Shown in pieces: positions 46,710 to 55,669 of a stretch of 64,000 nucleotides of DNA. The DNA is taken from the NCBI GenBank assembly GCA_003514385.1, contig DOQR01000008.1, forward strand, positions 62,463-126,462, in the 5' to 3' direction. Each line of letters starts with the position of its first letter. The stretch's first letter is position 1. The translations under genes were made by a program, and so were the position numbers. The notes under the pieces were generated by a model. The model saw only the letters and a program-made list of their open reading frames with translations, had not been told where the DNA came from and made no database searches. This DNA comes from Oscillospiraceae bacterium. Lineage in GTDB: Bacteria > Bacillota > Clostridia > Oscillospirales > Acutalibacteraceae.

Positions 46710-47310
46710 AGCTGCATAATATGACAAAACAGGTTGGTGGATTGGAAATTTGTAATCTATTAGGTGCAACCTGTAGGGTGCGGCGACCTCGACGCACCGC
46801 TGCCGCGACAGCGGCACGAAATCCTCGCAAAAATCTTTTTTTACCTTCGCTATGTACTATAATTAAATGATATATACTCCCCGCGTTTCGGCATTTTCTT
46901 TTTATTTGAAAAAGAAAACGCCTGCAAAAGAAAAGCAAACTCAGGGCTCCGCCCCGAGACCCCGGCAACGCCACGCCGCAGTACATAGCTCGCGGCTCTC
47001 AATTAGTTGCTCGGCACATTCGCACGCAAACGCGCCGGAGCTTGAACGAATGCGCGCTCGTGCGTCTTGCTTCGCAAGCCGTTCCCTCGCCTGTCTCAAT
47101 TGGCTTATCAAACACTGCGGCGCGGCTATGGAAAACATGATTATAGAAGTCAACTGATCACTTTCTTTTACATTGCTACGGTTAGAGTGATAGACAAATC
47201 TCAATTTATAAAGCCGAAATATAGCATACCTCTATACACTTGCAGTAATATAAATAAAGCCGACCTACGAACACCTCACTAACGGTGTACAGTGTTTTTT
47301 GCTGTCCGCC
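46710..47310. repeat. Repeat-rich non-coding region
   Basis: This stretch of about 600 bases has no credible gene. It holds GGTGCG/CGCACC (46777-46798), TGCCGC/GCGGCA (46801-46816), an A/T-rich inverted repeat near 46895-46918, a GGGCTCCGCCCC-type segment near 46943, and CTTGC-TTC-GCAAG (47066-47078). Near 47271-47300 ACACC/GGTGT is followed by a T-tract. These short GC-rich palindromes look like dispersed repeats, and the region may be a graveyard of such insertions. Confidence 0.5.
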
Positions 47311-47375
47311 GAAGTTGAAAAAGTCATATTTAAATAGTATAATATAATCTATCTTCAATTTACGAGGTCTTATCT

Positions 47376-48641
47376 ATGCCCGAATATGAAAAGATAACAT
47401 TTGAAAACGGCTTTCGTCTGCTCCTGAGCGAGGACGGCAGGGCGAAGAGCTGCTCCATGGGCGTGTGGGTCGGCAGCGGCTCATGCTATGAGAGCGACGA
47501 CACGGCGGGAATATCCCATTTTATCGAGCACATGGTGTTCAAGGGTAGCACCCTGTATTCCTCAGAGGATATCGCTTCGATATCCGACAGAATGGGCGGC
47601 GAACTCAACGCCTATACTGATAAAGAGTGTACCTGCTTTTATACCCGCGTCCTCTCTGCCGATGCGCCCGCGGCGTTTGAGCTGATAGCCGATATGGTGA
47701 CTTCGCCGCGCCTTGATTCGAACGACTTGGAACTCGAAAAAGGCGTTGTGTGCGAGGAGATCGCCATGTATGAGTCGAATCCCGCCGACCTCTGTGCGGA
47801 TCTTTTCTATCTCGTGGCGTTCCCCGAGCATAAGCTCGGCAAAAATGTTCTCGGTACTCGTGATTCGGTCAATTCAATGACTCCCGATATGCTGAGAAAG
47901 CATATGGACAGATTTTATTCTCCCGCGTCTACAGTGGCCTGCTTCTGCGGCAAATTCGAGCGGGATAAGATAATCGCGCTGTGCAAACATTATTTCTCGT
48001 CGCCCGCAAACAAAGGCGCAATACCCGTTTTGCCCAAGGCAGATTTTTGCCCCGGAGTGCATATCTTCGACAAAAAGACGGAGCAGAACCAGATAGTTAT
48101 CGGCTTCTCTGCGCCTTCTCTCGGGTCGGACAGCCGCTTCGCCTGCCAGCTGATAGCCTCGATGCTCGGCGGCTCTGCGTCGTCGCGGCTCTTCCGCCGC
48201 CTGCGCGAAGAACAGGGGCTCGTCTATTCGGTCGATGCCTGCGCGTCGTCGTATCTGAGCGCTGGCGTGTTCGCCGTGAGCATGGGCGTGTCGCGCGAAT
48301 CGGAGAAAAAGGCTGTTCTGACCGCGGCGGAAGTCCTGCGCGAGTTCCCCGACACCGTGACAGAAGAAGAGCTTGACCTCGCGCGCGACCACTATCTTTC
48401 GGGGCTTATAATGTCCCTTGAATCTAACTCTGCCCGTGCGGCGCGCTACGGCACGGGCGAATTGCTGCTCGGCGGCGCGATAAGTGAAAAGGAGCTCGAG
48501 GAGAAAATAAGGGGCGTGAGCATCGATGAGATACGCTCGCTTGCGCGTTCGTTTTCGTCTCTCTCCGACGCGTGCATATGCGCGGTTGGCAGAACGGCGG
48601 GAGCTAAGTTCTACAATAAGGTTGTCAGCGGCAAAAAATAA
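47376..48641 (+). CDS. M16 family zinc peptidase
   Basis: The 421-aa protein has the inverted zinc motif HxxEH in GISHFIEHMVFKGS (about residue 51), a downstream Glu in LELEKGVVCEEIAMYESN, and the second-domain R/Y motif SASSRLFRRLREEQGLVYSVDA. It has the processing-peptidase half-size of about 420 residues. No signal peptide is visible, so it is cytoplasmic. The substrates are unknown. proB starts 42 bases downstream. Confidence 0.93.
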   Translation: MPEYEKITFENGFRLLLSEDGRAKSCSMGVWVGSGSCYESDDTAGISHFIEHMVFKGSTLYSSEDIASISDRMGGELNAYTDKECTCFYTRVLSADAPAAFELIADMVTSPRLDSNDLELEKGVVCEEIAMYESNPADLCADLFYLVAFPEHKLGKNVLGTRDSVNSMTPDMLRKHMDRFYSPASTVACFCGKFERDKIIALCKHYFSSPANKGAIPVLPKADFCPGVHIFDKKTEQNQIVIGFSAPSLGSDSRFACQLIASMLGGSASSRLFRRLREEQGLVYSVDACASSYLSAGVFAVSMGVSRESEKKAVLTAAEVLREFPDTVTEEELDLARDHYLSGLIMSLESNSARAARYGTGELLLGGAISEKELEEKIRGVSIDEIRSLARSFSSLSDACICAVGRTAGAKFYNKVVSGKK

Positions 48642-48683
48642 TGATATAATTAACAATAATATTTTTATGAGGGGCAGTCCGCA

Positions 48684-49472
48684 ATGAAGGGAATAAAGGA
48701 TGCACAGAGAATAGTCGTGAAGGTCGGCACCTCCACGCTTACATATGATACGGGGAAGGTAAATCTCAGGCGCATGGATAAGCTTGCGCAGGTGATATCG
48801 GATCTCAGAAATTCCGGCATAGAAGTGGCTCTCGTCACCTCTGCGGCGATAGCCGTCGGCGTCGGAAAGCTCGGACTTCCCGCAAGACCCAAGGATATCC
48901 CGAGCCGCCAGGCGGTCGCAACGGTCGGCCAGTGCGAGCTGATGTTCATGTATGACAAGCTCTTTTCCGAATACGGCAACACGATAGGTCAGCTGCTTAT
49001 AACCCGCAGCGACTTTGAAAGCGACGAACGCAGGGCGAATCTCTCGAACTCCTTCGAAAAGCTCTTCGAGTTCGGCGCGATCCCGGTTATCAATGAAAAC
49101 GACAGCATCGCGGTCGAAGAAATAGTCTTTGGCGATAACGATACCCTTTCCGCCATGGTCGCAAAGCTCGTCAACGCCGACGCGCTGATAATTTTAAGCG
49201 ACATTGACGGACTCTATTCCGGCAATCCGCGCGAGGACGAGAACGCCTATCTCATCCCAGTTGTCGAGGAGATAAGCGATGAACTTATGGCAATAGCCGA
49301 CACAAAGGGCAGTACCCGCGGCACGGGCGGCATGGTGACGAAGCTCCACGCCGCGCAGATAGCGACAGAGGCTGGGATAGACACCGTCGTTATGAACGGC
49401 GCTCAGCCCGAGGATATCTACAGACTGCTCGACGGCAGACAGACCGGAACTTATTTCAAGGCGAAAGCTTAA
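48684..49472 (+). CDS. proB: Glutamate 5-kinase
   Basis: The 262-aa amino acid kinase makes gamma-glutamyl phosphate for proline synthesis. It shows IVVKVGTSTLT, PVINENDSIAVEEI.FGDND, LIILSDIDGLYSGNPR, and GTGGMVTKLHAAQIA. It lacks the C-terminal PUA domain found in the 370-aa form, which is common in Firmicutes. The conserved SSGA segment reads TSAA. It is followed 17 bases later by proA. Confidence 0.95.
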   Translation: MKGIKDAQRIVVKVGTSTLTYDTGKVNLRRMDKLAQVISDLRNSGIEVALVTSAAIAVGVGKLGLPARPKDIPSRQAVATVGQCELMFMYDKLFSEYGNTIGQLLITRSDFESDERRANLSNSFEKLFEFGAIPVINENDSIAVEEIVFGDNDTLSAMVAKLVNADALIILSDIDGLYSGNPREDENAYLIPVVEEISDELMAIADTKGSTRGTGGMVTKLHAAQIATEAGIDTVVMNGAQPEDIYRLLDGRQTGTYFKAKA

Positions 49473-49489
49473 CGGAAGGAGCGCACATA

Positions 49490-50740
49490 ATGGGCGCAGG
49501 AACTGTTTTATCAATAGCTAAAGGCGCAAAAGAAGCTCAGCGAGAGCTCGCACGCGTCGGCGGAGCAAAGCGCGAAGCGGCACTCAGAGAGATTTCATCA
49601 GCCCTCCGCGAAAATGTGCAGAGCATATTGGAGGCGAACCGCGCAGATATAGCGGCGGCGCGCGAAAACGGCATGCTCGAGTCGATGATAGACCGCCTGA
49701 CCCTCACCGCAGAGCGCATAGAGGGCATGGCAAAGGGCGTTGACGATGTTGCGGCGATGCCCGACCCCGTCGGCAGAGTCCTCTCCGGCTCGACAAGACC
49801 GAACGGGCTCAGAATAGAAAAAGTCACCGTGCCGCTCGGCGTTATCGGCATAATATATGAGGCAAGACCGAATGTCACTTCCGATGCCGCTGCCCTCTGT
49901 CTCAAGGCGGGCAATGCGGTCATACTGCGCGGAGGCAAAGAGGCGATAAATTCAAACAAAGCCGTGGCGAATCTCATGCGCGCGGCGGTAGAAAAAGCGG
50001 GACTTCCCGCAGATACCGTGAATCTTATAGAAGATACCTCGCGCGAGAGCGCAAACGAGCTGATGAAGATGAACGGGCTCGTCGATGTGCTCATTCCGCG
50101 CGGTGGAGCGGGTCTCATAAAAAGCGTAGTTGAAAATTCGACTGTCCCGGTTATCGAAACAGGCTCCGGCAACTGTCATATATATATCGACGAGTTTGCG
50201 GATATCGACATGGCGGCGGATATTGTTTTTAATGCCAAGACTTCGCGCCCGTCCGTCTGCAACGCCTGCGAGAGCGTGCTTGTCCACAAAGCGGTCGCCG
50301 AGGAGGCGATAGTCGCTGTGGCGGGCAGACTCAAAGAGAAGAATGTCGAGATTTTCGGCGATGAGATAGTCTGCTCAGTCCTCGATTTTGCAAAGCCTGC
50401 GACAGAAGAGGACTGGGGAAAAGAATATCTCGATTACAAGATCAGCATAAAAACGGTAGATAATATCGATGAGGCGATAGCGCATATCGCGAAATACAGC
50501 ACAGGTCACAGCGAGAGCATTATCACCGAGAACTATCTCAATGCGCAGAAGTTTTTGAACGAAGTCGATTCGGCGGCGGTCTATGTCAATGCATCGACCC
50601 GCTTTACGGACGGCGGCGAGTTCGGCTTCGGCGCGGAAATAGGCATATCCACCCAGAAGCTCCACGCGAGAGGACCTCTGGGACTGAATAATCTGACGAG
50701 CGAAAAGTATGTTGTCTACGGCTCGGGTCAGATACGCTGA
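49490..50740 (+). CDS. proA: Gamma-glutamyl phosphate reductase
   Basis: The 416-aa enzyme reduces gamma-glutamyl phosphate to the semialdehyde. It has LRIEKVTVPLGVIGIIYEARPNVTSDAAALCLKAGNAVILRGG, and a catalytic Cys in RPSVCNACES. The C-terminal DGGEFGFGAEIGISTQKLHARGPLGL is diagnostic. It forms a proBA operon, and the 50754 gene follows after 13 bases. Confidence 0.97.
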   Translation: MGAGTVLSIAKGAKEAQRELARVGGAKREAALREISSALRENVQSILEANRADIAAARENGMLESMIDRLTLTAERIEGMAKGVDDVAAMPDPVGRVLSGSTRPNGLRIEKVTVPLGVIGIIYEARPNVTSDAAALCLKAGNAVILRGGKEAINSNKAVANLMRAAVEKAGLPADTVNLIEDTSRESANELMKMNGLVDVLIPRGGAGLIKSVVENSTVPVIETGSGNCHIYIDEFADIDMAADIVFNAKTSRPSVCNACESVLVHKAVAEEAIVAVAGRLKEKNVEIFGDEIVCSVLDFAKPATEEDWGKEYLDYKISIKTVDNIDEAIAHIAKYSTGHSESIITENYLNAQKFLNEVDSAAVYVNASTRFTDGGEFGFGAEIGISTQKLHARGPLGLNNLTSEKYVVYGSGQIR

Positions 50741-50753
50741 AGGAGGAAATTCC

Positions 50754-51554
50754 ATGAGCACTAACACATCGGCACAGGAAAAGAAAAAATGGGCGTTCCC
50801 GCTGGGCATAGTGATAGTTGTCCTCGCCGTTATCGGTCTTGTCACGGTGATAATCTTCGCCGTGCGCGGAATCGGGAGCCTTACGGACAACAGCGACAAG
50901 TTCGAGAAATACGAGCAGTTCCTGTCGCCCGTCATAATGAACGATCCAGATCCGTTTGACGATGTCAGCGGCGCGCAGATGAGCCAGCTGATAGATGCAT
51001 CTATATGGTCGCTGATGAAGAGCGATATCGATATAGACCAGTATGAGTACGCCGAGGGCGATGTCTCCGGCGTCATAGTCCCGCAGAAGGATGTTGAAAA
51101 GCAGTTCGCGAAGCTCTTTGGCACGGATGTCAAACCCGTCCACTGCACCGTTGACGGCGGAACTTATACTTTCACCTATGACGAGGCGAAGCAGGCTTAT
51201 ATCGTCCCGCTTACGGGCGTTATGCCGACATTCATTCCGCGAGTCATATCTCAGCAGAAGAAGGGCGATTCGATAATCCTCACCGTCGGCTGTATCAGCG
51301 GCGACGGCTGGGAGCAGGACGCAAAGGGCAACTATGTTGAGCCCGCGCCGAGCAAATATCTCAAGGTGACCCTGCGCGTCAGCGGCGACGGATATTTCAT
51401 CAGCGCGATTCAGAACACCGACGCGCCCGAGACCGCCGCAACAACGGCGCCCAAGACCACCGAGGCGGATACAACTCTTCCCGCAGAGACTCAGGGCGAG
51501 GTGCAGACCGAAGCTCCGGCAGAGTCCGAGGCTCAGACTGCCGCGGAGAGCTGA
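50754..51554 (+). CDS. Membrane-anchored protein of unknown function
   Basis: This 266-aa protein has a short cytoplasmic N terminus, one membrane helix (about residues 15-40, WAFPLGIVIVVLAVIGLVTV), and an external domain of about 180 residues. The low-complexity Thr/Ala/Glu-rich tail (about 225-266) may span the cell wall. I do not recognise the external domain. The frame opens upstream inside proA, but AGGAGGAAATTCC sets ATG 50754. The PHP gene starts 1 base after its stop. Confidence 0.8.
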   Translation: MSTNTSAQEKKKWAFPLGIVIVVLAVIGLVTVIIFAVRGIGSLTDNSDKFEKYEQFLSPVIMNDPDPFDDVSGAQMSQLIDASIWSLMKSDIDIDQYEYAEGDVSGVIVPQKDVEKQFAKLFGTDVKPVHCTVDGGTYTFTYDEAKQAYIVPLTGVMPTFIPRVISQQKKGDSIILTVGCISGDGWEQDAKGNYVEPAPSKYLKVTLRVSGDGYFISAIQNTDAPETAATTAPKTTEADTTLPAETQGEVQTEAPAESEAQTAAES

Positions 51555-51555
51555 T

Positions 51556-52308
51556 ATGTATACTCACGCCCCGTGCTTCGACCTCGATGAGCTCGCCCGC
51601 GACAATCTGCATATACACACCTCGTTTTCGCGCTGCGCGAAGCCCGAGATGACGGTCGAAAATATCTTCGCCGAGGCGGCGCGCATAGGCTACAGAACAA
51701 TAGCCCTGACCGATCATTATAACGATGATATCGATGACGAAGAGGCTCTGCGGAGACTCGCAACGCTCAGAGAGCAGGGACAAAAGCTCGGCGAGCCGTG
51801 CAGGGTGCTCTACGGAATGGAGCTTTCGGGATACGGTATCGGCAAGACCCTCGAGGGCGACAAGCTCAGAAACGCGCTCGATTACAGGCTCTATTCCTGC
51901 AACCACTATCATCTCGACTTCTGGGAGCAGGCGGCGGAAATCACGCCGCGCGCATATGCCGAGCACGCGCTGAAAAATGTCACCTCGCTTATAAAAAGCG
52001 GCAAGCCGGACTGCATAGCCCATCCGCTGACCGCCGGATATGTCCGCGCATTTGAAGACAAAACTCTCGTCAGCCAAGCGATAACCGATAACGAGCTCGG
52101 CGATATAATGACCCTCGCAAAGGAGCACGAAGTCGCATGGGAGCTCAATATCGGCAATATCTACGGCGACCCGGAGTTCAGCCGCAGAATGTGGAGCATC
52201 GGCAGAGAGCTGGGGTCATGCTTTAATATGGGCGCGGACGCACACCTGATAAAGAATATCGATTTTGCGCCGCATATGAGCGAGATAAAGAAAATATTCG
52301 GAGTATAA
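51556..52308 (+). CDS. PHP-domain phosphoesterase
   Basis: The 250-aa protein has the PHP metal-binding start DNLHIHTSFSRCAKPEMTVENI and ALTDHYND, then later His-rich segments (CNHYHLDFWEQ, CIAHPLTAGY) and a GADAHLIKNI ending. PHP proteins include histidinol phosphatases and DNA polymerase exonucleases; this one is a stand-alone single-domain form. GGAGAGC inside the previous gene serves as its ribosome binding site. The substrate is unknown. Confidence 0.88.
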   Translation: MYTHAPCFDLDELARDNLHIHTSFSRCAKPEMTVENIFAEAARIGYRTIALTDHYNDDIDDEEALRRLATLREQGQKLGEPCRVLYGMELSGYGIGKTLEGDKLRNALDYRLYSCNHYHLDFWEQAAEITPRAYAEHALKNVTSLIKSGKPDCIAHPLTAGYVRAFEDKTLVSQAITDNELGDIMTLAKEHEVAWELNIGNIYGDPEFSRRMWSIGRELGSCFNMGADAHLIKNIDFAPHMSEIKKIFGV

Positions 52309-52315
52309 AAAATAG

Positions 52316-52344
52316 AAATCCTACCCGTTGCGGGTAGGATTTTT
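52316..52344. terminator. Bidirectional terminator between convergent genes
   Basis: AAATCCTACCCG (52316-52327) pairs with CGGGTAGGATTT (52331-52342) across a 3-base loop, with T residues on the plus side and A-rich flanks. The same stem core recurs in the terminator at 61194-61221. Confidence 0.85.
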
Positions 52345-52370
52345 CTCATTTCGAATGTCATTTTTGTTCC

Positions 52371-53042
52371 TCACAGCACATAGAGCACTATGCAGAAGAA
52401 GTGCGCGAGGCTGCCGAGGATGACGAATATATGGAAAACCGAGTGCATATATCGATGCTTTATCCCGAGCCCGTAGAGTATCGCGCCGAATGTGTAGAGC
52501 AATCCGCCAGCGACGAGCAGGAGAAATCCGCCGAGCCCCAGCGCGTGATATGTCGGCACGACGGCGAAGATTATGCACCAGCCCATACCCATGTAGCATA
52601 TCATCGAGAATACGCGGAATTTTTTGAGGTCTATCGCCGTGAGCGTTATCGCCACCGCCGCGAGAGCCCAGACGATTCCGAATACCGTCCAACCGACTGC
52701 TCTGTTGACTTTAGTCAGTCCGCAGACCGCGATCGGCGTGTATGTTCCGACTATCAGAAAATATACCGTACAGTGGTCGATGACCTGCAGGACTTTCTTT
52801 GCGTAGCTGCGCGGCACGCCGTGATAGACGCTCGACATGGTGTAGAGCATTATCATCGACAGCCCGTAGACTATCGAGGTTATGACTCCCGATATGCTCC
52901 CGTGGAGCGCCGCGACCGTCACGCAGGCGACGAGTATGACTACCGCCAGTCCTCCGCCGACTATGTGCGTGACCATGTTGAATATCTCTTCTCCCCGTGT
53001 GTAGTCGGGTAGTTGCCTGTCTTTCAGCTGTGTTCTTTTCAT
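52371..53042 (-). CDS. Hemolysin III family membrane protein
   Basis: The 223-aa protein has seven membrane helices and HlyIII/PAQR motifs: EEIFNMVTHIVGGGLAV, SSVYHGVPRSYAKKVLQVIDHCTVYFLIVGTYTPI, and a C-terminal KHRYMHSVFHIFVILGSLAHFF. The conserved Ser, His and Asp residues form the PAQR metal site. The hemolysin label is historical; the function in bacteria is unclear. GGAGGACAG precedes the ATG. Confidence 0.93.
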   Translation of the reverse strand: MKRTQLKDRQLPDYTRGEEIFNMVTHIVGGGLAVVILVACVTVAALHGSISGVITSIVYGLSMIMLYTMSSVYHGVPRSYAKKVLQVIDHCTVYFLIVGTYTPIAVCGLTKVNRAVGWTVFGIVWALAAVAITLTAIDLKKFRVFSMICYMGMGWCIIFAVVPTYHALGLGGFLLLVAGGLLYTFGAILYGLGIKHRYMHSVFHIFVILGSLAHFFCIVLYVL

Positions 53043-53164
53043 AAAAACTGTCCTCCGAGTACAAAAATGTACTTTAGTACAATTATATCACCCAAAGTCC
53101 ATTTTTATACCCGTAGAGGAATCAAAACTTAAATTTTCTGTGAATTATCCGACATTTTTGCAAC

Positions 53165-54142
53165 TCATGATGCAATTCCGGCTTTCTTCAGATTTTCGAG
53201 ATGTTCCTCATATGTGTCGGCATAGTAGTATTTTGCACTCGAGTCGTGGCAAAAATAGAGATAAGATACATCCGCCGGATCGAGTGCCGCATTTATCGTC
53301 CGCGCGCCGGGGTTGCATATCGGGCCTGCGGGCAGACCCTTGCATTTGTACATATTATACAGGCTGTTGTAGCGGTTGACGTCGCCGGAGATATAGGGTT
53401 TGACGCTGCGTTCGATATAGTAGATGCCCGAGTCCATCTGCAGCTGCATACCCGCCTTGAGGCGGTTGTATATGACGGCGGCTATATTTCTGACTTCGTT
53501 GGGGTTCGCGCCCTCTTTTTCGATTATCGACGCGACGGTCAGCACCTGATCCATCGAATAGCCCATGGATTTTGCCTTTGCCCTGTCGGCAGAGGTTATG
53601 TATTTTTCGCCCACGCGCAGGAAACGCCCTATCGCGTCCTGCGGCTTCTCGTTTTTATAGAAGTCGTAGGTATTCGGAAAGAGGTAGCCCTCGAGCTTGA
53701 ACGCCCTTGTGTTTGCCGGCCTTGCGGCTATAAGCGGATAGTAGCTGTAGTCGTAGCTCTCGGCGGTCTTCATCAAATCGTTAAACGAGCACACGCCGTT
53801 TGACTCTAACTTTTTGAATATCTGAGTCAGAGTCATGCCCTCGGTTATCGTGACGCGCACGGTTTCGCGCTGACCCGAGCCGCCGTCCGGGCTTTCCGGC
53901 TCCCGAGCATTGTCTCCGCCCGCCGCGGGTTGATTTTCCGTCTCACCATTTTGTGCGAGCGTGCCGCCGTCGTTTGAAATAACGGTCTTTGCCGTTGTGC
54001 CGTCGGCGGATATAACAGTGACCTGCGTGTCCGACTCCGCGCCTGAGGTAGTCTCGTCATCGGCATTCTTCGAGCACGCCGCGCAGGACATTGCGAGCAG
54101 CAGCGCAAGAGCCGCGCAGAATATATTTCTGAGCTTTTTCAT
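53165..54142 (-). CDS. mltG: Endolytic transglycosylase MltG-like lipoprotein
   Basis: The 325-aa protein has a lipoprotein-type signal (LALLLAMSCAAC) in place of the usual membrane anchor, a low-complexity linker, and a YceG/MltG domain (about 105-325). The LysM-like subdomain TRVTITEGMTLTQIFKKLESNGV-type sequence is followed by VASIIEKEGANPNEVRNIAAVIYNRL with the catalytic Glu, then GMQLQMDSGIYY. MltG cuts nascent glycan strands. The upstream in-frame start at 54271 is outside the GGAGATG site, so ATG 54142 is used. Confidence 0.88.
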   Translation of the reverse strand: MKKLRNIFCAALALLLAMSCAACSKNADDETTSGAESDTQVTVISADGTTAKTVISNDGGTLAQNGETENQPAAGGDNAREPESPDGGSGQRETVRVTITEGMTLTQIFKKLESNGVCSFNDLMKTAESYDYSYYPLIAARPANTRAFKLEGYLFPNTYDFYKNEKPQDAIGRFLRVGEKYITSADRAKAKSMGYSMDQVLTVASIIEKEGANPNEVRNIAAVIYNRLKAGMQLQMDSGIYYIERSVKPYISGDVNRYNSLYNMYKCKGLPAGPICNPGARTINAALDPADVSYLYFCHDSSAKYYYADTYEEHLENLKKAGIAS

Positions 54143-54254
54143 TTCAACATCTCCTATATAGGTTTCGACAAGATTATAGTATATCCGTCGGGTGTTGTCA
54201 AACCGCGCGGTAAGTGCTATAATACGGCGGTATGTGTCTTTTGGGGGAATGAAA

Positions 54255-55601
54255 ATGTTGGTACGCGACAAGAAATTTTACCGCGACTTCTTCACGATGA
54301 CCATGACGATAGCGCTCCAGAATCTCATCGTCTACGGCGTCAATCTCGCGGATAATATCATGCTCGGAGCTTACAGCGAGACGGTGCTCAGCGGCGTTGC
54401 GATAGCGAATCAGGTGCAGTTTCTTCTGCAGATGGTCGTCACGGGCACCGCGTCCGGAATGGGCGTTATCATCTCGCAGTACTGGGGCAAACGTCAAACC
54501 GAGCCGATAAAGCGCGTGTTCGCGGTCGGCTTCTGGATAAGCTTATTGCTCAGCGCGATTATGTCCGCGATAGTCTGGTTCGTGCCCTATGGGGTCATGG
54601 GACTGCTGACAAACGAGCAGAGCATCATCCCGGCTGGCGTGGAATACCTGAAAATAATGGTATTTTCATATCTGATGTTCTCGATTTCAAACTCTCTGCT
54701 CGGAGTCATGCGCAGCGTCGAAACGGTAAGAATAGGCTTCTACATCTCGCTCTCGACCCTGCTTATAAATATCTGCCTTAACTATACTCTCATCTACGGT
54801 CACTTCGGCGCGCCCGAGCTTGGAGTGAAGGGCGCTGCATATGCGACGCTAACTTCGAGGGCAGTCGAGTTTATCGCGAGCATAATCTATTGCAGATTCA
54901 TCGACAAGAAGCTCAAGCTCAGAATCAAAGATGTCTTCGCGCTCGAGCGCAGTTATATAGCCGACTTCATGAAATCGGGCGTGCCGCTTCTGCTCTCGAA
55001 TGTCTCTTGGGGCGTTGCGATGTCCGTTCAGGCGGCTATACTCGGCAGGCTCGGAGCCTCCGGCATCGCGGCGTCAAGCATAGCGCAGACGCTGTTCCAG
55101 TGCACCTCGGTCATTGCCTATGCGACGGGTGACGCGGCGCGCGTCATGACGGGCATGGCTGTCGGCGAGGGAGACATGAAAAAGGTCAAGAGCGGCGCAA
55201 AGACCATGCAGCTGATGTTCCTCATTATCGGTGTGCTGACTTCATTTGTGCTGTTCCTTGTCCGAAAGCCGATAATCTCGGTCTATAACGCCTCGGTTGA
55301 GACGGCGGAGCTTGCAAATATATTCGTGCTAATCCTCTGTGTCACGGCGATAGGCACAGCGTATGAAATGCCGTGCCTCACGGGCATAGTCTCGGGCGGC
55401 GGAGATACGAATTTCGTCTTTTTCAACGATATCGTATTCATGTGGTGCATCGTGCTCCCGCTCTCCGCGCTCTCGGCGTTTTATTTCAAGTTCCCGCCCG
55501 CGGTTACCTTCGCCCTGCTCAAGGCGGATCAGATACTCAAATGCTTCGTGGCGATAGTCAAAGTCAACCGCTTCAAGTGGGTCAGAGTATTGACAAGATA
55601 A
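54255..55601 (+). CDS. MATE family efflux protein
   Basis: The 448-aa protein has 12 membrane helices in two related halves and MATE motifs: VNLADNIMLGAYSETVLSGVAIANQ, GTASGMGVIISQYWGKRQTEPI, and the second-half GASGIAASSIAQTLFQCTSVIAYATGDAARVMTGMAVGEGD. MATE pumps export drugs or metabolites by Na+ or H+ exchange. ATG 54255 is 7 bases after GGGGG; ATG 54249 and upstream codons fit worse. No regulator is adjacent. Confidence 0.92.
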   Translation: MLVRDKKFYRDFFTMTMTIALQNLIVYGVNLADNIMLGAYSETVLSGVAIANQVQFLLQMVVTGTASGMGVIISQYWGKRQTEPIKRVFAVGFWISLLLSAIMSAIVWFVPYGVMGLLTNEQSIIPAGVEYLKIMVFSYLMFSISNSLLGVMRSVETVRIGFYISLSTLLINICLNYTLIYGHFGAPELGVKGAAYATLTSRAVEFIASIIYCRFIDKKLKLRIKDVFALERSYIADFMKSGVPLLLSNVSWGVAMSVQAAILGRLGASGIAASSIAQTLFQCTSVIAYATGDAARVMTGMAVGEGDMKKVKSGAKTMQLMFLIIGVLTSFVLFLVRKPIISVYNASVETAELANIFVLILCVTAIGTAYEMPCLTGIVSGGGDTNFVFFNDIVFMWCIVLPLSALSAFYFKFPPAVTFALLKADQILKCFVAIVKVNRFKWVRVLTR

Positions 55602-55638
55602 AATCAGCCATATATTCAGCAGGTGTACATAAAACAGT

Positions 55639-55669
55639 AAAACCGACCTATGATTTATAGGTCGGTTTT
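55639..55669. terminator. Bidirectional terminator between MATE and amidase genes
   Basis: AAAACCGACCTAT (55639-55651) pairs perfectly with ATAGGTCGGTTTT (55657-55669). The right arm overlaps the amidase stop codon. Confidence 0.85.

Noticed and set aside
43336..46817. Long open frames antisense to the tandem GPH transporters (508 and 603 codons)
   Set aside because: Both mirror the codon pattern of the real genes, lack ribosome binding sites and have a His/Asp/Glu-rich shadow composition. Their similarity to each other only reflects the duplicated sense genes.
46941..47204. Minus-strand frame of 87 codons in the repeat-rich interval
   Set aside because: It consists of translated GC-rich hairpins, with no ribosome binding site and no recognisable fold.
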